Shown: positions 1-9,883 of the stretch, one piece after another
Numbering within the stretch: the stretch's first letter is position 1
How the letters are laid out: every line of letters begins with the position of its first letter
Origin: Zygnema cylindricum
Lineage: Eukaryota > Streptophyta > Zygnematophyceae > Zygnematales > Zygnemataceae
Direction of reading: 5' to 3'
Length of the DNA: 64,000 bases
Assembly: GCA_037447655.1 (NCBI GenBank)
Contig: JBBHKE010003436.1
Coordinates: 153,581-217,580, forward strand
Notes under the pieces: generated by a model
Database searches by the model: none
Told to the model about the DNA's origin: nothing
The model's input: the letters and a program-made list of their open reading frames with translations, nothing else
Translations under genes and position numbers: made by a program

Positions 1-1
1 T

Positions 2-1333
2 TGTGAGGAAACCTTCTCTCCGGTGGTAAGGTTTCCAACTGTCAGAATTTTGTTAAGTCTAGCTGCAATTGAAAATATGGAAGTTCATCAAATGGATGTT
101 AAGACAACTTTTCTTCATAGAGAGCTTGAAGAAACTATCTATATGAAGCAACTAGAAATGGACGAAGAGACACGAAAGGAAAGACTAGTCTGTAAACCGC
201 TGAAATCCTTGTATGGGCTGAAACAAGCCCCTAGACAATGGAACTTGAAGTTGGATGAGTTCCTAACAAGACTAGGCTTTAAAAGACTAAGTTCAGATCA
301 CCTTGTGTATGTTCTACAAGGAAATGATGGGATACTCTATATTGTTGTATATGTAGATGATCTGCTGCTAATCAGCAAATCTATCGATGAAATAAATTGT
401 ATTAAGAGAGCTTTAAACTCCAGATTTGAGATGAAAGATCTTGGTGAAGCAAAATATATATTAGGGATACAAGTAGATAAAAATAGAAATAAGAGATAAA
501 TAATGTTAAATCAAAAGAAAGCCATAGGTTCCATGCTTGAAAAAATTGGAAATGAAGTAAGTAAAAGGGTGTGTAACTTCTATGGAATTTCGGCAGAAAT
601 TAGAGGGAAGTGACTCTGATTCAAGAATTCTAGTCAGTGAGAGCCTAGAGTTAGGGGAGGAGGACTTTATTGAATCAAAACCATACAGGCAGGTAGTCGA
701 TAGCCTCATATATTTTATGAATTCCACGAGGCCTGACATTGCAGCTGCTGTTGGCTCTTTAAGTAGAAGTCTGCAGAATCCAAAAAAGGCAGATTGGGAG
801 GCTGCAAAGAGAGTTCTGAGATACCTACGAGGAACTCGAAATCTCAAGCTTGTTCTTGGAGGAGGAGAAGTAAAACTGGAAACTTGGAGCGATGCTAGCT
901 ATGGTGACATGCCCAACAAAAAATCTACTACATGTTTTGTTTTGCAGATTGGAAATGGAATTGCTGCTGGAGCAGCAAACTTCAAAAGGTCACAGCTCAG
1001 TCAACAATGGAATCGGAATATATGGTAGCAAGCTCTACCCTTAAGTAACTCCTGTGGGTGAAGGCACTTTTGTAGGAATTGGGATACATGTAAAGTGGTC
1101 CTCAGGTGATCTTGAGTGACAACCAGGCAGCAATTGCAATCGCCTCTTATCCCAGCCACCACTTCAAGAGTAGGCACATGGATGTCAGACTTCATTTTTT
1201 CAGAGAGAAGGTGCTTGCTAGAGTCATAAAACTGTCTTATTTGCCTGATGAACACATGGTTGCAGACATGCTTACTAAAGCTTCTCCTGCACCCAGATTA
1301 CAGTTATGTAGACAAGCTATTGGTCTGAGTTAA
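2..1333 (+). pseudogene. Copia-A Pol 3' part: reverse transcriptase and RNase H
   Basis: Ty1/copia reverse transcriptase (RT) and RNase H that copied element RNA into cDNA in the particle. The start lies before the window. Visible motifs are the RT segment ending in SLYGLKQAPRQWN, the catalytic YVDDLL (about 349-366), MKDLGEAKYILGI, the RRPDIAAAVG-type block (here TRPDIAAAVG near 730), RNase H TWSDASYGD (about 880-910) and the C-terminal DNQAAIAIA block (about 1108-1135). The reading frame is broken by TAA at 497-499, where the related Copia-C has Gln, by a shift near 565 and by more lesions between 1020 and 1105. It ends with tandem TAA TAA at 1331-1336, just before the polypurine tract. Family assignment is secure; the element is not functional. 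Confidence 0.93.
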
Positions 1334-1347
1334 TAACTGAGTCTAAA

Positions 1348-1359
1348 CCTTTAGGGGAG
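1348..1359 (+). other. polypurine tract of Copia-A
   Basis: Purine-rich CTTTAGGGGAG ends directly at the LTR start TGTTTG. It is the expected primer site for plus-strand synthesis. Copia-C1 has the equivalent GCTTTAGGGGAG at its 3' LTR. Confidence 0.75.
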
Positions 1360-2324
1360 TGTTTGTTTTAAAGCTTTATCCTCAGTAGATAAGGCTGTAA
1401 ATCGAGGTTTATAACTTAGAATATTTTTGGGTCTTTGATGTTATAATACTTACCTTGTATAGTGTGACAGTGGATGAGTAACTCTTGAGTGAAGTGTACA
1501 GTCTGATAGACACGCGTCAGTATGAGGGACAATACAGAAAATGCGGAATGAATCTGACACATGTAACACATCGGAAGAAGTCAAACCGGCGCATCGGATG
1601 AAAGAAAAGGAATACCGGACATCTGGGAAAACAAGTGTGAAGAATAAATACAGGACGTCGATTTGAACTAAACTAATGGTTACGATTTAAGTGTGGACCA
1701 CAGGTGACGAAGTACTTTGTAAGCACTCCAAATATTTGACAAGATTAACCACAGCCGGTTGGATTTATTTAACTACTGCTGACTAAGCAGCAACATTGTG
1801 TGTACGGCGCCAAATGAAGAAAACCTGAACAAACGGTTTTTGGAGTTTAGTGAATTTAAATTTAGTGTGACAATGCTTAAATTAGGTTAGTGGGAAACAG
1901 GATTCTTTGGAAGTACATTAGGTACTCTATCGTACTATAGTACAGTACGACTATTCAAATAATACAATCTGATTAATCAAAAGGATCAATAGATAGAAAC
2001 TTAGTGTATAAAAGTTTAGGACTTAGAAATATTTTGGGAACCAGTTTTGAGATAATGCAAATCTGAATGCAGTTTTTTGTGAAACTTGCAGATGTCATAT
2101 CTTATGGTTTACTTGTTCAATTGTGTTGTAATATTGAGAATTGACACTGTGTATGCTGGTGATATTCTATGCTGAATTTGGTGTAATTTGTACTTGTGGA
2201 TCAGGTTTTATAGTGAGTGAAACATCTATGTTTGATTGGTTTCTTGGTTAGCTTCCGTGTAAGTTATGTCTAATTCTACCACTACTTCTCCAACTCCACT
2301 TGTACCGGTAGTCATAGAAAAACA
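1360..2324 (+). repeat. 3' LTR of Copia-A (family A/C)
   Basis: About 965 bp running from TGTTTG to AAAAACA. It aligns end to end with the Copia-C1 LTRs (966 and 967 bp) and the Copia-C2 LTR (964 bp) at moderate identity. Near its 3' end, from 2266, an ATG opens a short Ser/Thr/Pro-rich frame (MSNSTTTSPTP...). In the 5' LTR of this family that frame runs through the primer-binding site into Gag. The next bases (from 2325) are GypD-1 RT sequence, so Copia-A is inserted in GypD-1, with ACCTT as the expected target duplication. Confidence 0.85.
2007..2014 (+). promoter_or_regulatory. TATA box in Copia-A LTR
   Basis: TATAAAAG lies about 650 bp into the LTR, just before the conserved block TTAGGACTTAGAA that all copia LTRs here share downstream of their TATA. 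This suggests the U3/R boundary lies nearby. Confidence 0.6.
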
Positions 2325-3150
2325 ACCTTGACCATATGGGGACCTACTGTTCGGGTGTCACCTCATGTCTTAGATAAATAATTTCCTCCACCCCAAAAAT
2401 ACCCTTGCCCGGGTGACATTTCAAGCCCGCTGCTTGAAGAGCCCGGAAAACGATCTGGATATGCTCCAGGTGTTCTTCAAAGGTCTTGGAGAATATTATC
2501 ATATCGTCAATGTAGCACCGGGCACAATTTTGGAGCGGTTGTCCATGGCCCGTAGGAACTTGGCTGGTGCATTCTTTAGTCCGAAGGGCATGTACATCCA
2601 CTCATAAAGTCTGGATCTTGCCCAGAATGTCGATCTCTCCCGGTGTTTCAGTTCTATGGCAATCTGGTGGAATCCATTCTTCATGTCCAAGGTGGAGAAG
2701 ATAGTGGTTCCTTAAAAAGAGTCCAATATCTCTTCCAGGGTTGGCATTGGATACCGGTCAGGTATGGTGGCCGTGTTCAACATGCGGTTATCCCCACATA
2801 TTCGGAAATCCACAGTTTTCCCGGATGAGTTCTTCTTAGGAGAGAGAACTGTGTGGGAAGCAAACCCATGGAGTCCGGTGCTTTCTTGAACCAACCCGGC
2901 GTCCACCAAAGTTTGGACTTTTGCGGTAATAAACTCTTTTTCCTTGAAGCTTAGGGAATACTGTTTCTGCCAGACAGTTGCGGTTTCGTCAATCAAGTCA
3001 ATCCGAAAGGGGGTTCCTTTGTAAATTCCGACATCTGTTTCTGACCATGAGAAAACTTGATTGTTTCACACCAAGAGTTCTGTTAGCTGCTCTTTTTGCT
3101 GAGGGTCCAACTGCTCCCCCAGAGTCCAGTCCATATTTCCCAGCTCAACC
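2325..3150 (-). pseudogene. GypD-1 reverse transcriptase (fragment)
   Basis: Ty3/gypsy RT. The N-terminal linker (LGEQLDPQQKEQL, then VFSWSETDVG) near 3150-3020 leads into the thumb-proximal part. Then come DFRICGDNRMLN (about 2790), DRYPMPTLEEI, MDMKNGFHQIAIE (about 2690), PFGLKNAPAKF and the catalytic YIDDMI (about 2500). Frames change near 2700 and 2600, and a TGA sits in the linker near 3060. GypD-4 carries the same protein at about 75-80% identity by eye. The sequence stops at 2325, where GypD-4 continues with the HMVKVAAL block, because Copia-A is inserted there. Confidence 0.92.
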
Positions 3151-3429
3151 GCGGCACACGCTTACGGTGGTCTTCCCCAGAGGTTGATGTCAAATCCTAG
3201 CCCCACCTGTGGATCCGCCTCTACTCCTCCAGATAATACTTTACTACTGAAAACTTCCGCTAAGCTGTCCCCTTCTGAACTACCGTTCCCCCCCACTAAA
3301 GGAACTCTTGGGTGTAGATTTTTTCTCCTTTCTCTCCCCCCCTCAAGCTGCAAAGTTGCTTGCCTGGACAACAATGTAGGAGCTTGATGGTAGTTGCTGT
3401 GTGAATCTGGAGAATGGAGATTGGAATAG

Positions 3430-4388
3430 GCAAGAGAGTGTTTTGTAACTCATGTAATGGCATTTAAATCCATGCTCTGCTGTATTAAGTTGCTCCTTTG
3501 TTGGTCTGAAATACATGGTGCGGCCGTGGTTCTCGGATGGTATCCCATGGCTTGTTCTCGTTCCGAAATGGATGGTGCTTTTCAAATTCCTGCATTGCTG
3601 TCAAAAATCATCCCACTTGCTCCTTTCCGTTAGGCGTGACTGTGGGGAAAAGAGACCAACGTAGGGAGGGCTCGGCGTGGATATCTGCGTGTATTGCATC
3701 GGAAGAAAGGAATACGATCCGGTTTCGTTAAAGGTGTTGCCATTCTTCCTTCCCCAAGTATATCCTGCACCGAAATCTAAGGGTTTGGGGTCTGCTTTTC
3801 CAACAATTGCCGGAGGATTGGAAGCGGGATCATATTGGTCCAATATGCCCGGAGTCTGTGTGCTCGGGATCCCATCTGAGCAGCGTCAAAAACCAAAGGA
3901 GCTCCTAAAATTTGGGTTACCTGTTTCCAGCTCGCTGCCACCTCTTCCCGTCTATCATCTCCCGGGTGGACATTTTCCAGGATGTACCCCACTGGTGTGT
4001 CCTGGATCTGCTGGATCCATGAGATTAATGTAATCATCTGATAGAATGTGCCACTCCTGCGGTCCTGATGCCCTTTTCCTTGTCCTGCTAGGGAGTATCC
4101 CTGACGAGGCCAACCCGCCACCACCAGATCGACTTTGCCCAGGCTAACTAAATGAGGTGCTATTATGTTATCCACATTCTAGGGAAGACTCCGGTGAGCT
4201 TGGGAAATGGCAGACACGGGAAGCTGTTGAGGAAATAACCGATGCAGTTGATGGAGGCGGTGTTCGCTAACTGCTCGTGCCTCCGGTGAAATTTGGATTG
4301 TTGTATATGACTCCACACGATATCATGATTTCAAAACTGCTTCCAAGTCGGAACTAATTCCTAAAAATAAAGATAAAATACGAAGTCC
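3430..4388 (-). pseudogene. GypD-1 C5-cytosine DNA methyltransferase domain (catalytic Cys lost)
   Basis: About 320 codons between protease and RT. Expected role: transfer of a methyl group from S-adenosylmethionine to cytosine C5. Motif I is RILSLFLGIS (about 4380-4353). Motif IV reads AGWPRQGYS, with CGT (Arg) at 4106-4104 where the catalytic Cys of Pro-Cys-Gln should be. Motif VI is LENVHPGD (near 3965) and motif VIII is SRAHRLRAYWTN (near 3870-3835). The tail has ALPTLVSFPHSHA and DQQRSNLI, matching GypD-3 and GypD-4. One frame spans the domain but contains several stops, including TAG near 4180 where GypD-4 has Gln. SLFxGI and the ENV and SRAHR-type blocks recall the DNMT3 group (inference from memory). 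The copy is inactive. Confidence 0.88.
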
Positions 4389-4592
4389 GGTGTCGGGAAT
4401 TGTCAATGAGACCACTTGTCGATTGAAGTCATCTTTACCAGTCTTAGTTTGGAAAACATCTGACTGGGTTGTCGAATCTGTTTTCGGTAATAATAAGGCC
4501 GGGAAAGCCTGATCTACTCCCTGCCGGAGTTTCGCCACCTGTGATAATCTATCTGTGTATCCCTTTTACCACCGCTTCGAAATCAGGAATTG

Positions 4593-4595
4593 CTA
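4593..4595 (-). other. in-frame UAG after protease, shared with GypD-4
   Basis: The frame reads ..AEDI-UAG-QFLISKR... GypD-4 has ..AEEI-UAG-HFPISKR.. at 58202-58204, the same position. The context here is UAG CAA UUC, close to the plant-virus readthrough context UAG CAR YYA. Chance, inheritance of an old stop and functional readthrough are all possible. Confidence 0.55.
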
Positions 4596-4780
4596 GATGT
4601 CCTCTGCGATATCTGTTGAACTGTCAAACAACTCCGCCGGGGAGGATGTAGTATACACTGGTAACAGCCAGACACAAAAACATTGGTCTTCCCACGGTTC
4701 TATTAATCCAAAGGAACCACAACCTTAGTTCCTTCGGGATTTCCGGGGTCCTGAACAGAGCATTGCTCTTTCCAAACACT

Positions 4781-5152
4781 TCAACTCATATTCATCCGGG
4801 TCCAAGTAGCCATCCCCAACAGGATTTCAAACTGATTCCCTTCTACCACTAAGAAAGGAAGTTCAATTTGCACCTTCTGTCCAACATCATCGGAGAATTC
4901 GATGTTCATTAGTTTGATGATTCCATAGACTGGCTGACTGCCGCTGCTTACCGTGCTTAAGCAGATGTTACTCGGGCAGATTTGGGGTCTGAGTTCTTCA
5001 GGCATTTTCTGCAGAGTGGTAGTGGTAATAAGGTTGGGAAGTGCTCCGGTGTCTACCACAACGTCCTGGTACCCGCCGTACCCGTTAAGCTTGAAATTGC
5101 CTGTCCGGTTCAGAATGAGAGCCATGGACAAGGTTTTGTAGTCCCTATCCAC
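4781..5152 (-). pseudogene. GypD-1 aspartic protease
   Basis: Retropepsin that would cut the polyprotein. The frame from DRDYKTLSMALILNRTG holds the catalytic block VVVDTGALPNLIT and a C-terminal LPFLVVEGNQFEILLGMAT, the ILG element of retropepsins. The domain is intact over about 110 residues and roughly 80% identical by eye to the GypD-4 protease. The frame upstream stops at TAG 5164-5162, between Gag and protease. GypD-2 has a third copy of the same segment, cut after LQKMP. Confidence 0.9.
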
Positions 5153-5161
5153 CAGAGGGGT

Positions 5162-6024
5162 CTAAGGATCTGAAGACAAATATACCGCCGTGGTTGGTGT
5201 AACCCTGTCGACCTTGTCCTTTTCGGAATGGATTGCTTCACCCAGGACCTGAATGAGGATTTCTTCTAGCAGATTATGGGAGGAGGCCACTCTCTTGACA
5301 TGGGTAAGGGCATACGGCATAAAGTGCCGGACTAGCATGACAGCCGACTTGGAGGATGGTAGTGGAGCTCTCGGGGATGACGTTGTCGGATCTGGTACCT
5401 GTTCTTGTTCGTTCCCCTCCTTGTCTTCACTCTCAGAACCGGAATCGGGCACTGGTGGAGTTTGGGGTGTTTCCTCGTCCGGGCGTTCCGCCATGAATCG
5501 CTCAAACCAATCTTGATCGCTTTGTTTGTCCTCTTCTAGTGATTTCTTCTCCCGCGGTTGTTTCTCTTTCTGGTAATTTTCAAACCCCGGGGGTAGTTTA
5601 GCTTTGGCAGGAGGAGGAGGATGAGTGGGCTTGATTTCGAGGCCTATGTCACTTTTTAACATCACTGCCAGGGCATGAAAGATAAAGGCCCGGTGGTTTT
5701 CCGGTTGTGGTCTTTTTGGCTCATTTTCTGCCTGTCTCTCCTCTGATCCGAGGTTGAAGAGCGAAGTTGTCTTCGACCATCTCCCACTCCCATGTTCCAC
5801 GCTTCGTGCCGGAAGCTGCCTGCATGGTGGGCATTTGGGGGTTCTAAATCCCAGCCCATTAAATCATCGTCGTTAGTACCCGCTGTGCTTTGAAGTTCAA
5901 GCTCCGCTAGCTTCTGTACTAACTCCTGTTTCTGTCTTTGGAGTCGTTGCGCTGCTGTCAGTGGAACAGGCCAGACAGATGATCCCAAATGGAGTGCAGC
6001 CAATTCCGCAGCCATTGCGGCCAT
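5162..6024 (-). pseudogene. GypD-1 Gag-protease spacer
   Basis: Two overlapping frames (6024-5662 and 5800-5162) joined by a frameshift. The first begins MAAMAAELAALHLG and has a charged, probably coiled-coil stretch with AAQRLQRQKQELVQ. The second is acidic and proline-rich, then returns to an ordered block, MLVRHFMPYALTHVKRVASS, conserved in GypD-2 (about 11210) and GypD-4 (about 57460). I recognise no named domain. Conservation across three copies shows it was once under selection. Confidence 0.75.
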
Positions 6025-6168
6025 CTGCTGACTTTGCTGTTGGATTATGATCTCCGGCGTAAGTGTTGCTAGTGAATCAGGGGCGCGTTCCGGAGTTTCT
6101 GGTGTATGCCGCCCTGGGCGCCCCCAAGGGTAAAGGAGTTGTAGGGGAAGAGGGTTAACGGCAGTTTC

Positions 6169-7020
6169 TCATTCCCTCGTGAACAGAGCGAATTGCATCA
6201 TTTCTTTTGGAATTCGATTCCTCCGGAAACATTGCCCCTCTTTGTGCCCCATAAAACCACAGGCCTCGCATTTGTGGCCCTCCGTGATATATTTGCTCCG
6301 GATCTCGTTGGAGATCTGGGCTTCGTCAAATTTTGGCAGTTTGATTTGCCGCAGTTGAAACTGGGACATTTTCAAAGTTTCGCTCCGGAGGGTGGGGCGA
6401 TAATTGTCCTTTGTGACCGATGTCTTCTCCCACCCCATAGTTCCTTTGAGACGTTCTTGCTGTTGCCTTTCGTTTCTTTCTGAACGCTTTACTTCCCATT
6501 TTTTCAGCTTGAGGGCTAGCTCTGGTTTGAGTTTCCTGCTGCAGCGTTTCCATCCATGTCCCGGTTGTTGACAATTTAGGCAATTGTAAAGAATTACCCG
6601 ATCGTCTACCCCCATTGCAGGTTCGGGCCCGCTGTCCGCGGCTTGCTTCCCTTTAAGCTTCCGCAAAGCTAGCAGTTCCGCTTGTTCTTCCCCACTTAAG
6701 GAAGTTTCCCCGGCGAATCCTGCAAAATTCGCTCTGGCATTGCCGGTAACGGCCTTTTCTTTTGCCTCACTGTGAACAAAGTGGTCGTATAACTTCATTG
6801 CCACTAGTGAGATGTCCTTGGCTTGGGGATTTATATCTTGGATTGCTTGTCCGGCAATCCAATTGTCTAAAGCAGTCTGCCCTGTTGGTCCGAATGAATT
6901 ACGGACAGCTATAAAATACTTGGTGGCCATTGCAGGAAGGTCAATGGTTGACAACTTGGTTTTCTGGCAAAGGCAGGAAAGACGGTTGAAAAAAATTTGG
7001 GGAGTCTCGTTTTCAAACAT
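6169..7020 (-). pseudogene. GypD-1 Gag: capsid-like region and two CCHC zinc knuckles
   Basis: Nucleocapsid/capsid part of Gag, which packages element RNA. The 283-codon open frame starts MFENETPQIFFNRLSCLCQK, typical of capsid C-terminal domains. It carries CLNCQQPGHGWKRC (C-x2-C-x4-H-x4-C) and, near the end, CEACGFMGHKEGQC, a second knuckle. The segment between is basic and charged. The same two knuckles occur in GypD-4 near 56525-56566, where the last Cys codon is now a stop. The upstream end is joined to the preceding frame by a shift near 7020-7077. Confidence 0.9.
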
Positions 7021-7076
7021 CGGAATTCTGTGAATTCCTTGATTGCTGATTCATTTCTCTCAGTGTAGAGGAGTCT

Positions 7077-9593
7077 CTAGATATTGAGGAGGGTAGTGCA
7101 GGGGTTGGGGTTGGCCACCATGCGAGTTGCTGCCCGGGCTTCCTGGATAGCCTGCAGGTGGTTAACATAGCCACGTCCTTGCGCCTGCAGTTTCATGTCC
7201 TGTATAAATGTAGGAGTCACAAGGGTGGCCGCGGCCGCGGCCAAGTCAGCCTCAGCTTGCAAAACAACGGCATCAAGGGTTGGGTCAGAGATCTTGATGC
7301 TAGGAGCCATCAGAAGAGGTTGACGCTCCTTGTAATCTGCCAACGCCCCTCCCGACAGGTAGTTAACCATCATGGGGAAAAGAGTGGTTTCGAAGTCATC
7401 GGGAATGGCTCCTCCCTTGTATTTATTGATTTTTGATTGGGTGAACGATTTCCACAACAACTCGAAATCCGAGAAAGTGATTCCGAGCTGTCTCCCGTAA
7501 AGATTTGGATATCCCCCATCTTTTTTTCTTCCTCTGCAGAGTTCGTGAAATGGGAAGAGGAAAGCCCGCTGGGGCTGACAAACTGAGCGGGTGAGATGCC
7601 TGTACTATCCTCTTCCTCGGGATCGGAACCAGGTCCCTCTCTGCCAGACAATGTGGCTCCTTATGGCGTGGATCCCCCTTGCACTAAGGAAGTACAAGCG
7701 CCGGAAAAGATGGTGGGCGGTAGAATGTCCCCCACTACTTTCCTATGTCTAGCAAAATATTGGGGATCTCGGAGAACAGTTGCCACCGATGGGATGTGGA
7801 GACGTGGCTTGTTCACAGGTGTTTGGTGGATTTCTGGTGGCGGAGACGGTGAAGGACATGGAGACGGAGACGGCCGAGTCCTTGCGGAAAAAGGTATCTG
7901 TTTCCTGCTTCGCCTCTTAGAGGTCTCAGGAGATGAAGTTCCGGAGCTGGAGGAAGGGGAGAGTCGGTGAGGTTGGGAATAGGCGGGTACGTCGTATAGG
8001 CAGGGTAACTCCAGCGGACTAGGCGACCCACGGACAGCTGCAGCAGGAGAAACGGATAGCGAAGGAGATGGATCTGGACAGTCTCAGGGTTCTGTGGGGT
8101 ATTATGGGGAGTGTGAGGAATAAGGTGGAGGTGCAGAAGATGAGGGCTCCAGGGATTTTCTTTGAGAAAAGGGAGGAGGTGTCAGAGTCCTCAAGGGGAT
8201 GTGAATCCTCTCGTCAGGTCCTAACTCCACTAGAGCCTCCACAGCAGTAGACACCTCCATCGAGACAAAGGTTGTCTCTCCCCGGAGAGCCGAAGCTCTT
8301 CCAAAGGTAGATCTACACCCAAACCCTCCACATTAGGTTTTGTGTTTTCCTCCCCTTTTCGCGGAACGAGAGGCTCTGGGCTTGGCTCTGGAGAAGGCAT
8401 TTCAGGCTGAGTGCTGGCGAGAGGAGAAGTCCTCTCTGCTGGGGTAGGAGGAATTTTCCCGCTAAAACTCCCACTTGTCCTACGCCAAGCCTCCCGAATG
8501 AGCGTCAATTCCTGTTCCCATGCCTTTCGCCTCTCTTCCTCTAGGGCCTCCCAATCTACCGTGACAGGTCCGGCCCCCGCCGTAGCTTGTCCCTCGGATT
8601 TCAGAACCTCTACTAGTTCCTTGGCCTTTTCCACTACTTAGGTGAGATCCGCTATCTCGATTCCCGGAATTTCAGGATCATTAGGTCTGGTGCGCCACCA
8701 TCCTTTGGATAAATCTTCGGATCCCGTACCCGGAACCTCGGGATCGGTAGGTCTGGATCTCCAGAACACTTCGGCAGGGCGGGCACGAGTTGTGTTGGGA
8801 GCAAATTTCTCGGTGGAATCGGAGTCGGGGACGTCTCCTCCTTTGGGAAAGGGGCAAATCTCCCCTTGCTGTCTTGGTGGTCAAACTTCTTTCCCCTCAC
8901 TGGATTTCGTGCGCCCCTCTCGATACCCCCTTCTTCTCGACGAGGCCGAAAAGAGGTACCTTCCCGAGTGGGTCGGCTGGCTGCGGTGTCCTGAGAGGAA
9001 TATGGGGGAGGACGAGAATAGGGAGCTCCCTGGGACCGGTCTGGCAACGACTGTGAAGAGCTACTCTCTGAAGAACTACTCAAAATCTCCACCACCCCTC
9101 CGACGGGTCTAACCACTCTAACTCGATCTGTCCGCGCAACTCTTTTTACCAACTCCTTCTTTACCTTGAGCTCATGGAGGTCATGAAGGGCAAGGAGTTC
9201 TTTACGCCTTGGTCGACGTGTGTCCGTCAAAACAGCGGGGTCAATCTCGATTTCGGCCCGGGGAATCTTGGATCGGGTGTGCAGCCCGACCTCGGGAAGA
9301 GGGCCCACATGGGGCTCCCTCTGCGCTTACCTATTTGGCCGAGCCCTATGAAACTCCCTATTCGTCTCCTACGCATGGACCCTGGCGGCTTCTGCCAAAG
9401 AAGGGTAATGTTCGGGAGTCTGATTGGGAGGTGGAGGAGGAGGAGAACCACCTGACGGTTCTTTGGCTGGAGATCGAAAAACAGTCTCCTTGGGCTCCGA
9501 CTCCTCGGACCTCAAAGATTTCTTTTCCGGCATGGGCCTCTCCGGTCGACCTTGCTCTCCAGATCCGTTATTCGGAGTCTCTCCTCCTCCCAT
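7077..9593 (-). pseudogene. GypD-1 N-terminal Gag extension
   Basis: About 840 codons upstream of the capsid-like region, starting at ATG 9593-9591 (MGGGETPNNG), about 290 bp after the LTR. It is rich in Pro, Ser, Arg and Glu and looks mostly disordered, with islands: HTRSKIPRAEIEIDP, LLALHDLHELKVKKE, VRVVRPVGGVVEIL (all 9300-9080) and VDWEALEEERRKAWEQEL (about 8560). The same islands occur in GypD-2 at 26130-25900 and near 25450. In-frame stops include UAG at 9371-9369 and UAA shortly after. It is far longer than a usual Ty3/gypsy Gag N-terminus. I recognise no family. Confidence 0.7.
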
Positions 9594-9883
9594 GTGGACA
9601 GAAGTGTAGGGGGAAAGAGTGGTGAATAGAACTAAAGCACGCTTCCTAAAAGAGGGCTCTCAAAGTGAAAGCTCCTATCCCCTCTAATCCGAAAAGACAG
9701 GTGGCTTTTCAGTACTGTGCTTAGTCCGGTGGAAGTCTATAGCATTTGTTCCCTCAAAACCCACTGTTTCGAAACCAGGAAATTGCAGCTTTACCCAGGG
9801 AGGTTCACGCCAAAACAAAAGAAACTACAAGCATATACACAAATGCACTACCATGTGGAAATATAGAAATAAATACGAATGGC
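9594..9883 (-). other. GypD-1 5' leader
   Basis: Non-coding stretch between LTR end and Gag ATG. Part of it (around 9760-9810) resembles the leader next to the LTR at 62135. I could not identify a convincing primer-binding site; TGGCGTGAACC near 9806 is only a weak candidate. Confidence 0.5.
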
